The notes beneath the pieces are model-generated. The model saw only the letters and a program-made list of their open reading frames with translations, was not told the origin of the DNA and made no database searches. Shown here in pieces: positions 22,700 through 33,649 of a DNA stretch of 64,000 nt. The DNA comes from Hevea brasiliensis. Its lineage: Eukaryota > Streptophyta > Magnoliopsida > Malpighiales > Euphorbiaceae. Position 1 is the first letter of the stretch. Every line of letters begins with the position of its first letter. The stretch covers positions 60,140,691 through 60,204,690 of the forward strand of contig NC_079493.1 in the NCBI RefSeq assembly GCF_030052815.1, written 5' to 3'. The position numbers and the translations under genes were made by a program.

Positions 22700-22921
22700 G
22701 CTAGAAATAACATCCTCCCTCAGGTTCTCTGAGATGTTTGAGTCCACTAAATCAAGTGCATTCTCTTTACTTGTCATTTTGCTGCAAACCCAGTACACTA
22801 TGTCCTTGTTCTCTCCAAATTCTGGTTCTACTAGCGTTTTTCCTGTGACCAACTCCATTAGGACTACTCCAAAACTGTACACATCACTCTTCTCATTTAG
22901 CTTGCATGTGTACGCATATTC
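22700..22921 (-). pseudogene. Captured fragment of an LRR receptor-like kinase (HAIKU2/RLK7-like)
   Basis: The minus strand reads through about 70 codons of a plant Ser/Thr kinase domain: EYAYTCK, then the subdomain IX motif [17 protein letters not shown], then [23 protein letters not shown] and REDV. The combination of VLMELVTGK with EFGENKDIV is typical of subfamily XI LRR kinases of the HAIKU2/RLK7 type, from family knowledge rather than a search. Subdomains I-VII, the LRRs and the end of the kinase are absent. The frame leaves the kinase after REDV and stops at 22688. It lies between a repeat array and the TNP2 gene, so transposon capture of a host exon piece is likely. The K-T-L-V after VTG replaces the usual K-R-P-I. 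Confidence 0.8.
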
Positions 22922-23617
22922 TGCATTCCATAGTGCAGAAAACAGTCAAAATATGCAGCAAGTTTCCAAAAATTATCTATAGGAAAACATGATAATTTTG
23001 ATTATGTACTATAAATTACACCAATTTGGACTGCAGAATGTGACTAGCTAGGCAAGCATTACCGAACAAGCCTTTAATCATAAAATTTTCAAATAAGTTT
23101 AAAAACTCAACCATATTAGAATTAATTTTAATATTATGAGATATTAAATTTAAATTTAATAAAGTTTAATGCTAATAATTTAAAATAAAAAAGGGTAATG
23201 TTAATTAACAAAAATGAAGAGAAGAAGAAACGAAAAATAGAGGATGAAGGAAAATGAAAAATTGAGGGAGATTGAGAGTACAGCTAATTGATTTAGGAAC
23301 AAAAAGGAGTGGCTTTTATTTTACCAAGTGTCTCCCTTTCATTGATCAATGCATAATTATTCCATAAGTCCTTCTGTATTTAGAAAATTCACTTTTATAG
23401 TTCTTTGTCTTTCAAATTCCTCCATTCTGACCCTACTTTTAAATTTCCAATTCATATAATATTTTGGCACCATCCTTTTTGTGATCAATGTTATTTAATT
23501 TTTTTTAATATTTATTTATTTAATAATGTAACCTAAATTTTAAACTAAATTTTTTTCTTGTCAAATATGTTTGCTTATTTTTATAAGTTATATTTCTAAC
23601 TGTCAATTTATTAGATA
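22922..23617. other. AT-rich region upstream of TNP2
   Basis: No ORF or repeat is recognised. It probably includes the transposase promoter or 5' UTR. The CACTA left terminal inverted repeat was looked for on both strands and not found. Confidence 0.4.
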
Positions 23618-25744
23618 ATGGCTCCTAGTAAAGGATGGATGGATCTTGTTGGTGATCGTCTTAATGATGTATATTTACGTGGGGTTGAGGAATTTTTAGA
23701 CTATGCTTTTAAGAAGACTGGGAGGCATGGGGAAATACGTTGTCCATGTGTCAAGTGTAGTAACACGTATTCCGCCACATGAGAAGTGGTAGGGATACAT
23801 CTCAAGGTGTATGGAATAATACGTAATTATACATTTTGGTATCACCATGGGGAAAGGGTAGGTGAATCAGAATCTAATTTAGAAAGTGTTCAACAAAGTG
23901 AAGATGAGCCTAGCAATGAGATGCATGATATTTTAAGGGATTTGTATCCAGAGTTTTGTGGTCAAGATACAAATGATATGGATACGGATATCTTCGCTTG
24001 TGATATTCATAAAGAGGAACCGAATGAGGAACAAATAAATGCTATAGGTTACTAAGAGATTTTGAGCAACCATTATTCCAAGGTTCTAAGAGCTCAAAGT
24101 TATCTTGCTTAGTCAAATTGCTCCATATCAAGAGCATTGGTCGATGGAGTAATGAGTCATTTACTATGTTGTTGCAATTATTGAAAGATGAATTATTACC
24201 TCAAGGATCTAATTTTCCACAATCGTATTATGATGCAAAGAAAGTAATTCAAGATATTGGTCTCTCATACAAAAAAATTGATGCATGTGTAAATAATTGC
24301 ATGTTATATTGGAAAGAGGATGAGAGGCTAGATTTTTGTAAGATTTATGGCTATTCTAGATGGAAGACTGATAAATATAATGGGGAAGACAAGTTTAAAA
24401 CCAATGGGAAGAGAATACCAAAAAAAATTCTGCGTTACTTTCCACTAAAGCCAAGACTTCAAAGATTGTTTATGTCCACAAAGATAGCGTCTTTGATGAG
24501 ATGGCATAAAGATAAGAGGGTAGATGATGGAGTAATGAGACACCCTGCTGATTCAATGGCATGGATTTCCTTTGACAAACTACATCCAAATTTTGCCTCA
24601 GACTCTCACAATGTGAGACTAGGCCTTGCTAGTGATGGATTTCAACCTTTTCCCAATTCAAAAATGCCATATAGTGTTTGGCCAGTTTTACTCATTCCAT
24701 ATAATTTGCCACCTTGGATGTGCATGAAATAATCAAATTTTATTTTATCAATGCTTATTCCAGGTCCTGAGGGTCCCGGAGATGCAATTGATATCTATCT
24801 TCAACCTTTAGTAGAAGAACTAAGAGAGTTATGGGAAACTGGCATTGATACATTTGATGCATATGCACAACAGAATTTCAAGTTACATGTAGTTTTACTA
24901 TCGACTATCAATGATTTCCCTGCATATGCGAACTTATCAGGTTGGAGTACTAAGGGAAAGTTGGCTTGTCCTTGTTGTAATAAGGACACTTGTTGGATGA
25001 GGTTGGCCAATGGAGGCAAGCAATGTTATATGGGTCATCGACGATATCTTCCTCTTAATCATAAATGGAGAAATGATAACGAATCTTTTGATGGCATAAG
25101 GGAGCGAGGGTTACCACCCAAGCCACTTTTAGGAGATGATATACTTGATCAAGTGAAAAATCTTGAAGGGGTCATATTAACTAAGGCTCCTCATATGAAG
25201 AAAGCAACCTCACATGATGGTAGGGGGAACAACTGGAATAAAAATAGTATATTCTTTGACCTTCCATATTGGAGGACCTTATTGCTATGTCACAACTTAG
25301 ATGTCATGCACATTGAAAAGAATATATGCGATAATATACTAGGGACAATCATGAACATAAAGGGAAAAACTAAAGATGGCATCAAAACTCGCCTTGACTT
25401 GCAAGCATTAAACATAAGGCTAGAGTTACACCCAGTACAGCAGGGGAATAAAGTTGTGATACCTCCAGCATTGTACAGTTTATCTACTACTGAAAAATAC
25501 AGGCTTTGCCAATTCTTGAAGCAGTTAAAAGTTCCAGATGGATTTTCATCCAATATTTCTCTTTGTGTAAACATGAAAGAGAGTAAAATCTCAGGATTAA
25601 AGAGTCATGATTGTCACGTTCTTCTATTACATATACTTCCTCTTGCAATACGTGGTTTACTTCCTAAAGTAGTATAAGAACCACATGTTGAGCTGTCATT
25701 GTTCTTCACTTATTTAGAAGCAAAGTCATTAAAGGTAGATGTAT
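23618..25744 (+). pseudogene. CACTA TNP2 transposase, 5' part (before the Copia-2 insertion)
   Basis: TNP2 is the catalytic transposase of plant CACTA elements. The ATG at 23618 opens the transposase-associated zinc domain (GWMDLVGDRL, with CPCVKC near residues 43-48). A stop at 23780 (TGA) interrupts just after NTYSAT. The frame resumes to 24052 and is broken by a frameshift near 24044. Transposase family 21 core sequence follows from about 24061 (LVKLLHIKSIGRWSN) through HPADSMAW, MPYSVWPVLLIPYNLPPWMCMK, a TAA at 24730, then LIPGPEGPGDAIDIYLQPLV, CPCCNKDTCW and HNLDVMHIEKNICDNILGT. Another stop at 25675 follows LLPKVV. The frame then reads to DVLE, where Copia-2 interrupts it. The longest intact piece is 24751-25677. 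Confidence 0.92.
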
Positions 25745-25749
25745 TGGAG

Positions 25750-27859
25750 TGAAGGAACAGAAGCGTGAAAAACACAAGTTTATACCATTGAATTCAAAAA
25801 TTTTCACCTAGGGTCACATGCACCATGCAAGATTTATTTTTATCTATTTGATTTTAATGATAAACAATATATTAAAACTCTTTTAATATGTTTTTGGATC
25901 TGTATTTTTCATTTAAGATTTTAAAATTAATCAGATTAATTTTAGAACCCTAGATTAAATCAAGAACGATTACACTAACCTCTTGATGCCTTTGCAGTGT
26001 ATGCTGCGCCTTTGAAATTCATCTTCAGGACACCAGATGTTGTCCCTCTAGCTTGTCCACACCAAGAACACCTATGGAAGCCCTTGAACAGCTTCTAAAG
26101 CTTTTTCTATTAATTAGAAATTCAAGTTCTGCCTTTTAAGAGATTAGAGATGTAAACAAGACACTAGAAACAATTTCTAGTGTTCTTAATTCAAGAGATT
26201 GATGGCTAATCTCTTTGAATTGATGAGAGATGAAGAAGAATAGATGAAAAGCCTCAAAGTGGCGTGACAAAGGAGAGGAGTGGCTGCTGGTTGCTTTTCT
26301 TTTCATAACAACACTTAAATGGCTAGGTTAACACATCAAACCCTCGCCATATGTCACCCTTTGATTAGCTCTAGGTTTAAGTGACCCAATCACATTGTGC
26401 CAAGTGTCAAAACTATATTTAATCTTGATTTTAATCATCTTACATGATTAAAAAACATTTGTCAAGCTTATGTGTAATCCCATATGTCACCATCTCATGA
26501 TGCCACGTGTCACACTGTAAAATGACCAAAATACCCCTGTGTCTTAATTTTGAGTTCTTAACCAAAAAAAAAATATTTTTCTTCTTCTAATTAATTTATA
26601 TCAAATATAAATTAATTAATTAATCTCTATTAATTAATTTCTCATTAATTAAATTCATATTTAAACACTTTAAATATAAATTTAATTTTTACTACACATC
26701 CAATAATCTAGATTTGGTTTCAAGTCATGCTAGGGACTTTGCAATTTAATTGCAAACCAAACCTATTTAATTAATCAATTAAACTCTTTAATTAATTAAT
26801 TAAATCATATTTAAAAAGGTGATAACTTGTGTATGTGTGTGACTTACTAGGCTCATCACTAATTGGCAATGAGATATGATATCAACTCTTAATATCATCA
26901 GAACTCTTTCTTACCATAAATGATTTCTCTAAATCATTTTATGAACCTCATAGACCATGGTTAACACCTAGCATAGCATGCCATAGCCACCCAATTAGTA
27001 ATAAGGTTTACCTTAAATGAACCTATAATCATATGTTACCATACACTAGAATTTCTCTGTTACAAAATCCCAACTCAAGCTGAAGTCATGGTTTATGTCA
27101 AACTCCATTTGCTATGAATATTATGTTCTCTTTTAATTCCAGTTCTTGATTAAAAAGATTTTCTCATCAGAAACTCTTTTCTGAATAAATCTATCTGTCC
27201 TGGCCAGGAACTTGAAACATCAAGAACAATTAAATGAACATAGAATTTTATCTCTATTTACTTAGAGGAACAGATTCCATCTTGATCAACACCTACCTCC
27301 ATATATAACTAGTAGGAGCCAACACATGCCCATATACCCATACATAGTACAAGTATGAAAGCAGTATCAAACTCAAACTACCTATATACAAGATAACTGT
27401 GCTATCTCAGGTCTAAAGATTATATGCACTGATATGATTTATGACAAAACATTGACAAGAGTAAACTCCATGTGCTTGTCATAAGTGTCACTGGTTCGGC
27501 CTACTTATCATTTATAAGTGCCTATCATGTTTGTTATATGGCATGAGACTCACCATTCCATCTTATTTATATCTCATATAAATAACTTGGGAACAAACAT
27601 GAATACAATCTTTCTGGATAAGTCATGTCCTTATTATGAAGTATCCTCGATTGTGAACCTATTTATGATACTTTGTGCTAGAAATATTGTCACTCATATT
27701 TTTAACAACTTAAGAATAATATTTCTAACAAAATATCAATGGACCTTTTCTATTACACATAAATATATTATGTAAACGGAAAAGTGGAAATGCCTTTTAT
27801 TAATAAAAATATGTACAAGATACATACTAAATGATATGCTCTAGGGCATACTACTAACA
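25750..27859 (-). repeat. Copia-2 3' LTR (left, 2110 bp)
   Basis: Ends are tgaaggaac and tactaaca (TG..CA on either strand). It is next to the reversed polypurine tract (27860-27869). The conserved 85-codon antisense ORF reads on the plus strand at 27518-27775. A G-box copy is at 26501-26512. Confidence 0.95.
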
Positions 27860-27873
27860 ATCTCCCACTAGCA

Positions 27874-30800
27874 CTAGAGCCATTCATTACAATATCTTAG
27901 ACCTATCTTCTCAAGATGTCGGTCTAACTGAGTCTGTGACATAGGCTTAGTGAATGGATCAGCTGAATTTTTTAGCTGATGTTATTTTTCTGCATGGCTA
28001 CATCGCCTCACCCAACTATTTCTCTGATAATGTGGTAGCGCCTTTCTATGTGTTTGGATTTCTGGTGAGACCTTGGTTCCTTAGCCTGTATGACTGCTCC
28101 ATTATTGTCACAGTGTAGTGGAACTGCTGACTCAATAGAAGGAACTACTGTAAGTTCTATCACGAACTTCTTTATCCAAACAGCTTCCTTTGCGACATCT
28201 GATGCAGCAATATACTCAGCCTCTGTAGTGGAATCTGCAGTCGTGCTCTGTTTGGAACTCTTCCAACTGACTGCACCTCCATTACAAATGAACACATACC
28301 CAGAGGTAGACTTTCTATCATCGATATCTGATTGGAAATCAGAATCAGTATAACCATCCAATTGCAAGTCTCCACCTCCATAAATCAAGAATAAATCCTT
28401 AGTTCTTCTCAAGTACTTAAGGATATTCTTGATAGCTATCCAGTGTTCCAGACCTAGATTGGATTGATACCTGTTAGTCAAACTAACAGCATATGCGATA
28501 TCCGGCCTAGTACACAACATTGCATACATTAAACTTCCAATAGCCGAAACATATGGAATCCTGGCCATCTTATCTCTTTCTTCAGGTGTCTTTGGAGACA
28601 TCTCTATAGAAAGGTGGATACCATGTCTCACTAGTAATAATCCTCTCTTGGAATCAAGCATGTTAAACCTCTTTAACACCTTTTCCAAGTATAGACTTGA
28701 GGATAAACCAATTATTCTTTTCGCTCTATCTCTATAGATGCGAATCCCAAGAATATAGGTTGCCTCCCCTAAGTCTTTCATGGAGAATGTATTTGACAAC
28801 CATACCTTTATAGTTGTCAACATACCTGTGTCATTACCCATCAACAGTATGTCATCCACATATAAGTTAAGGAAAGTGATAGCACTGTCACTAACCTTCT
28901 TATATACACATGGCTCATCCTCATTTTTGATAAAACCAAAGGATTTAATGGCTTCATCAAAACGGATGTTCCAACTCCTCGAAGCTTGTTTCAACCCATA
29001 AATGGATCGCTTTAGCTTGCATACCTTGGAACCATCTTGGGATTCAAAACCCCTAGGTTGTTCCATGAAAATGTTTTCTTCAATGTATCCATTGAGAAAA
29101 GCTGTTTTGACATCCATCTGCCAAATCTCATAATCATAGTATGCAGCTATTGCTAATAAAATCCTAATTGATTTAAGCATGGCAACAGGCGAGAAAGTCT
29201 CCTCATAGTAGATTCCTTGCTTTTGGCGAAACCCTTTCGCTACTAGCCTTGCCTTATAGGTCTCTACCTTTCCATCAGAACCAATTTTCTTCTTGAAAAC
29301 CCATTTGTTCCCTATAGGTACAATACCTTCATGTGGTTCAACAAGATCCCAAACTTGATTCTTATACATGGAATCAATCTCGGATTTCATAGCATCAATC
29401 CATTTTGAAGAGTCTATATCTGATATAGCTTCTTCATAAGTAAGTGGATCATCTCCATGATCTACTTCTTCATGAGTAGACAACTCTTATTCTTCTTCAT
29501 GAAGAAAATCATATCTCACTAGTGGGTGAGATACCTTGGTTCTTCTACGAGGAACAGTTGTAGATGTTTCATCAACGGGTATAGGTTGACTAGATGGATC
29601 TATATCCATCTGATCTGTTGGTTGGTGAGAATTCCCCAATTCTAACTCTATTTGCCTTCCTTTGCCTCCTTCTTGAACAAACTGTTGTTTTAGAAATGTG
29701 GCATCTCTACTTATCACAACCTTTTGTGAAGTAGGCAAATAAAAATAATATCCAAAACTATCTTTTGGATATCCAATAAATCGACCTTTTTCTGATCTGG
29801 TCTCCAATTTATCAATGTTCAGCGTTTTGATATAAGCTGGACAACCCTAAATCTTAACATGCTTAAGACTTGGTTTTCTTCCATGCCATATCTCATAAGG
29901 TGTGGAAGAAACTGATTTTGATGGAATCCTATTCAGAATATACAAAGCTGATTCTAATGCAAATCTCCAAAAGAAGACCGGCATATCAGTATAACTTATC
30001 ATACTACGTACCATATCCAATAGGGTACGATTTCTCCTTTCAGACACACCATTCAGTTGTGGCGTTCCTAGAGGAGTCAGCTGAGAAACAATGCCATGCT
30101 CTCTCAAGTATTCATCAAATTCAGTACTCAAATATTCACCTCCATGATCTGATCGAAGAGCTTTAATACTCTTTCTTGTTTGATTTTCTACTTCAGATTT
30201 AAATTCTTTGAACTTTTCAAAAGATTCATGTTTGTATTTCATCAAATACAAATACCCAAACCTTGATTTATCATCAGTAAAAGTAATAAAATAATGAAAA
30301 CCCCGTCTAGCCATTTCTTTAAATGGACCACATACATCACTATGTATTAGCTCTAAAATATTTTCAGCTCTTAGCCCTTGTCCAACAAAGGGTGATCTAG
30401 TCATTTTGCCCTGAAGGCAAGATTCACAAGTTGGAGTAGGCTCAGAGCCCAATGAGGATAGAATCCCCATTTTCTCTAGTTTTGCAATCCTATCTTCTGC
30501 AACATGACATAACCTTAAGTGCCAAATATATTTTGAACTTGAGTTGGTTTTTCACCATGGCATTGCATTCTTTTAGATCACTTGCATTCAATTTGTGTTT
30601 GTCATTATTATCCAAATAATAAAGACCATCATTCATATAATCCGAACCAACATATTTATTTCCAAAATAAATATTGCAAACATCATCTGTGAACTAAAAT
30701 TCATAGCCATTTCTAGTCAAACTAGATATAGAAATGATGTTCTTAAAAGCTTCAGGTACATATAAAATATTATCTAAACACAAAACATGTCCAAACATGT

Positions 30801-31864
30801 AAAAGGATTTAGATCCTATGGCTAAAGCTTCAACAGTTGAGCCATTGCCAATCTGGACTCTAATATCTTGAGAACGCAAGCTGCTACTATTTGCTAGTTC
30901 CTGCATATCATTAGAAATGTGAGAACTGGCACCAGTATCTAAAACCCAAGCTGTAGATGAACTATGAGTATCATCAAAATCTAAATAACAAGATATGGAC
31001 ATACCTTCCGAAGGTGTATCCTTCTTGTCCTTCATAGAAGCAAGATACTCTAGGCAATTCCTTTTCCAGTGCCCATCCTTTTGGCAGTGGAAACACTTTC
31101 CTTTGCCTCCATCAGCTTTAGTCTTCCTTTTTTGTTTAGCTATTTTCTTGAAAGGACCAGGAATCTGAGGTTTCTTTTTCTTATTGCCCTTCTTCTTATT
31201 GGACTTTCTAGCAGAAGAAGATGCAATCAAAGCTACCTCTTTTCCTTTATTGCCCGGCATATTCTTTTGGGCAATAACCAACATGTTGAGTAAACCAGCT
31301 AAGGTGCATTCCTGTTTAGTCATATGGAAATTTGTCACAAAATTCCCAAAAGACTCAGGAAGGGACTGAAGGATCAAATCCGTTTGTAGTTGGAAATCCA
31401 TGTTGAAGTCAAGATGTTCCCCCTGCTCAATCAGCCGAATCATCTTGTGGACATGATCCCCAACATTCTATCCCTCAGACATCCTCATACGGAATAGCTA
31501 TCTAGATATCTCATACCTAGCATTCCTGCTGTGCTCACCATACAACTCTTATAGATGAAGGAGGATCTCACTCGCACTCTGCATGTTCTCATGTTGCTTC
31601 TGTAACTCATTACTCATGGAAGCAAGCATGTAACACTTAGCTCTCATATCATGCTCCTTCCACTTGTCCAAAGTTTCATGTTCCTCTTGTGTGGCCTCTG
31701 GAGGTAAGGGATCAGGAACATTTGAATCTAGAACATATCCTATATGTTCAAGGTTGTGACAAGTTTCAAATTTCTTAGCCAATCGCATGATTAGGTCCTG
31801 TCAACCTATTGTGATCAAGTATGCTTGCAAGGATATTGGATGGTGGTGGTTGTTTTGTGCTCAT
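27874..31864 (-). pseudogene. Copia-2 gag-pol polyprotein, broken
   Basis: The start at 31864 matches the gag start of Copia-4 (57176). A one-base deletion about 25 codons in shifts the frame; gag resumes at 31788 and stops near 31549 (CAA to TAA). Seen in order on the minus strand: gag tail and CCHC knuckle (about 31100-31055); protease D-T-G-A (about 30940-30929); a stop at 30691-30693 (CAG to TAG); an inserted A near 30554; integrase (30470-29847) with [16 protein letters not shown] and NGVSERRN, ended by TGG to TAG; an insert/linker (29807-29487) ended by CAA to TAA; then RT and RNase H open for 491 codons (29483-28008) with YVDD at 28862-28851. The final stop at 28008 (CGA to TGA) removes the last 45 or so codons, which read on to 27874. 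Most lesions are single C-to-T or G-to-A changes. Confidence 0.94.
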
Positions 31865-32062
31865 TTTTATCAGAAAATTAACTGCAGAAAATAACCAGAT
31901 CAATTAGTAAATGTATCATGTAATTAACCAAAATGATTATGGTCTTTTAATCAAATTGGTCCTCCCACTAACTTAGCGAATCCTACACTTCCAAAGTAGA
32001 AAACGAAAATCCTAATTGGATGAATTTCTAGTGGGTGATTGAATTCTTATAATTCTATTGAT

Positions 32063-32280
32063 CATCCTCAGGTACATCCATTATTGGAATTACAATAAAC
32101 TATAAGTGAGCAACTCCTTGCCCATCACATCTCATGTGAGGTTCAATCCATTACCTAGCCCCTAATGCTTAAAATCTCAGGTACATCCATTATTGACTTA
32201 TCTTGCATTAGTTAAGTTGATCCCATTGAGCCAGTAATTATGCAAATAATTTTAATGTCCTCAGGTACATCCAATATTGG
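32063..32280 (-). repeat. Three copies of a 22-bp leader motif
   Basis: On the minus strand aataatggatgtacctgagg or a close variant occurs at about 32087-32063, 32196-32174 and 32280-32257, embedded in otherwise unlike sequence. The three copies are kept in Copia-4 at 56757-56782, 56844-56866 and 56953-56978. Confidence 0.8.
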
Positions 32281-33050
32281 CCACTAAACCATTTACATAT
32301 TTACAACATCTCATACTTAACAATTATTCTTAAGAAAATCTCTTAAATTAATTGCATCTTATACAACTATTTAAAATTTCTTAAAATAATTGCCCCAATT
32401 GAGGGCCTATGTTATAATTACTTTAATTATAGCATTTCCAACTTAATCATTTGTATGGAAGATTTTATGGTCATTCTAATTACTATTAAGGTCTCACTTT
32501 GCACATTATCCAATTAGCATGCATATATCATATAATAGAATACATTCCCATACATCTCATGCATTCATGGATAAGCAATAAATATGGTATGATCATGGAC
32601 TTTCTAAGGGATTCAATTCTGAGTCACCAAGAATTGAATCAGGGCATTCCTAGGTGCATTTCATTCATTCATTATACAAGAGCTGCTGAAGGAGTACATA
32701 ATCAACACTTGATCTTGAATTCCTCCCACTGGTCCCACTAATGCTCTTGACCTCCTTGAACTTCTTGCAATCCAATATTACATAGTAATCCTTGGCATAT
32801 CAAGGCGAATTTACAAGAACTTAAATAAATGAAATTACAACCCAAAAATTATTACAAACTTAATAATACATGCCCAAAATAAATTAAAATAAATTAATTA
32901 ATTTTCAATCCCAAAGAAACATAAAAGAAATAAATCCAATCACATTGGTCTTTTATAGTCCATGATCATCCATCATGCATATCACTATTTAACAATTAAA
33001 TAAAACATACATACATAAATTAAATTGAATATCTCATATTCAACTTAAAA

Positions 33051-33387
33051 ATCCAGATTTGAATATGATTCAAATAAATTTAAAAATTCAGATTTGAATC
33101 TCATTCAAACAAATTTAAAAATTCAGATTTGAATCACATTCAAACAACTTTAAAAATTCAGATTTGAATCACATTCAAACATTTTTTAAAAAATCAGATT
33201 TGAATCACATTCAAACATTTTTTAAAAAATCAGATCTGAATTTTATTCAATCAATTTTAAAAAATCAGATTTAAATATGATTCAAACAACTTTAAAAATT
33301 CAGATTTGAATCACATTCAAACAACTTTTAAAATTCAGATTTGAATCACATTCAAACAATTTTTAAAATTCTGATTTGAATCATAAA
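33051..33387 (-). repeat. 35-36 bp minisatellite in the Copia-2 leader, about 9.5 units
   Basis: On the plus strand units start atCAGATTTGAATcacattc and end with a run of T and A. The same site in Copia-4 (about 55908-55999) has only about 2.5 units. Confidence 0.85.
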
Positions 33388-33635
33388 TTAATTGTGTGAT
33401 AAAAAATTCTAATTAAGCAATTTAATTAGACATAAAATGGATCTTAGATCATACAACAATTGCACATTCACCATCCATTTACCTTTGCACACCATTGTGG
33501 TGCATCAACCATGCGCACCATGGTGTTCATCATTTGTGCCGCCACCTTGCTTTGTAACCAGCAATGATCTTTTGATCTCATGATCAAACACACAATTAAA
33601 TCATATAATCAACAATCTAAATGGCAAATATAGTA

Positions 33636-33649
33636 GCTCTGATACCAAT
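33636..33649 (-). other. Copia-2 primer-binding site
   Basis: Minus strand attggtatcagagc, complementary to the 3' end of initiator-methionine tRNA, directly adjoins the 5' LTR end (tgaaggaac at 33650 on plus). Confidence 0.92.

Larger units (their letters stand above)
31865..33635 (-). other. Copia-2 untranslated leader (between primer site and gag)
   Basis: About 1.77 kb without coding potential, similar to 55655-57175 of Copia-4. It contains a 35-bp minisatellite (33051-33387) and three copies of a 22-bp motif (see separate entries). As the 5' leader of the genomic RNA it could carry packaging or translation signals; that role is inferred only from position. Confidence 0.75.

Noticed and set aside
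22700..22921. A real receptor-kinase gene
   Set aside because: Only about 70 codons of the kinase domain exist; no LRRs, no ATP-binding or catalytic loop nearby, and the frame leaves the family abruptly at both ends.
33051..33387. Regularly repeated 35-bp units resembling a CRISPR array
   Set aside because: Units are directly abutting with no unique spacers, are AT-rich and degenerate, and lie in a plant retrotransposon leader.
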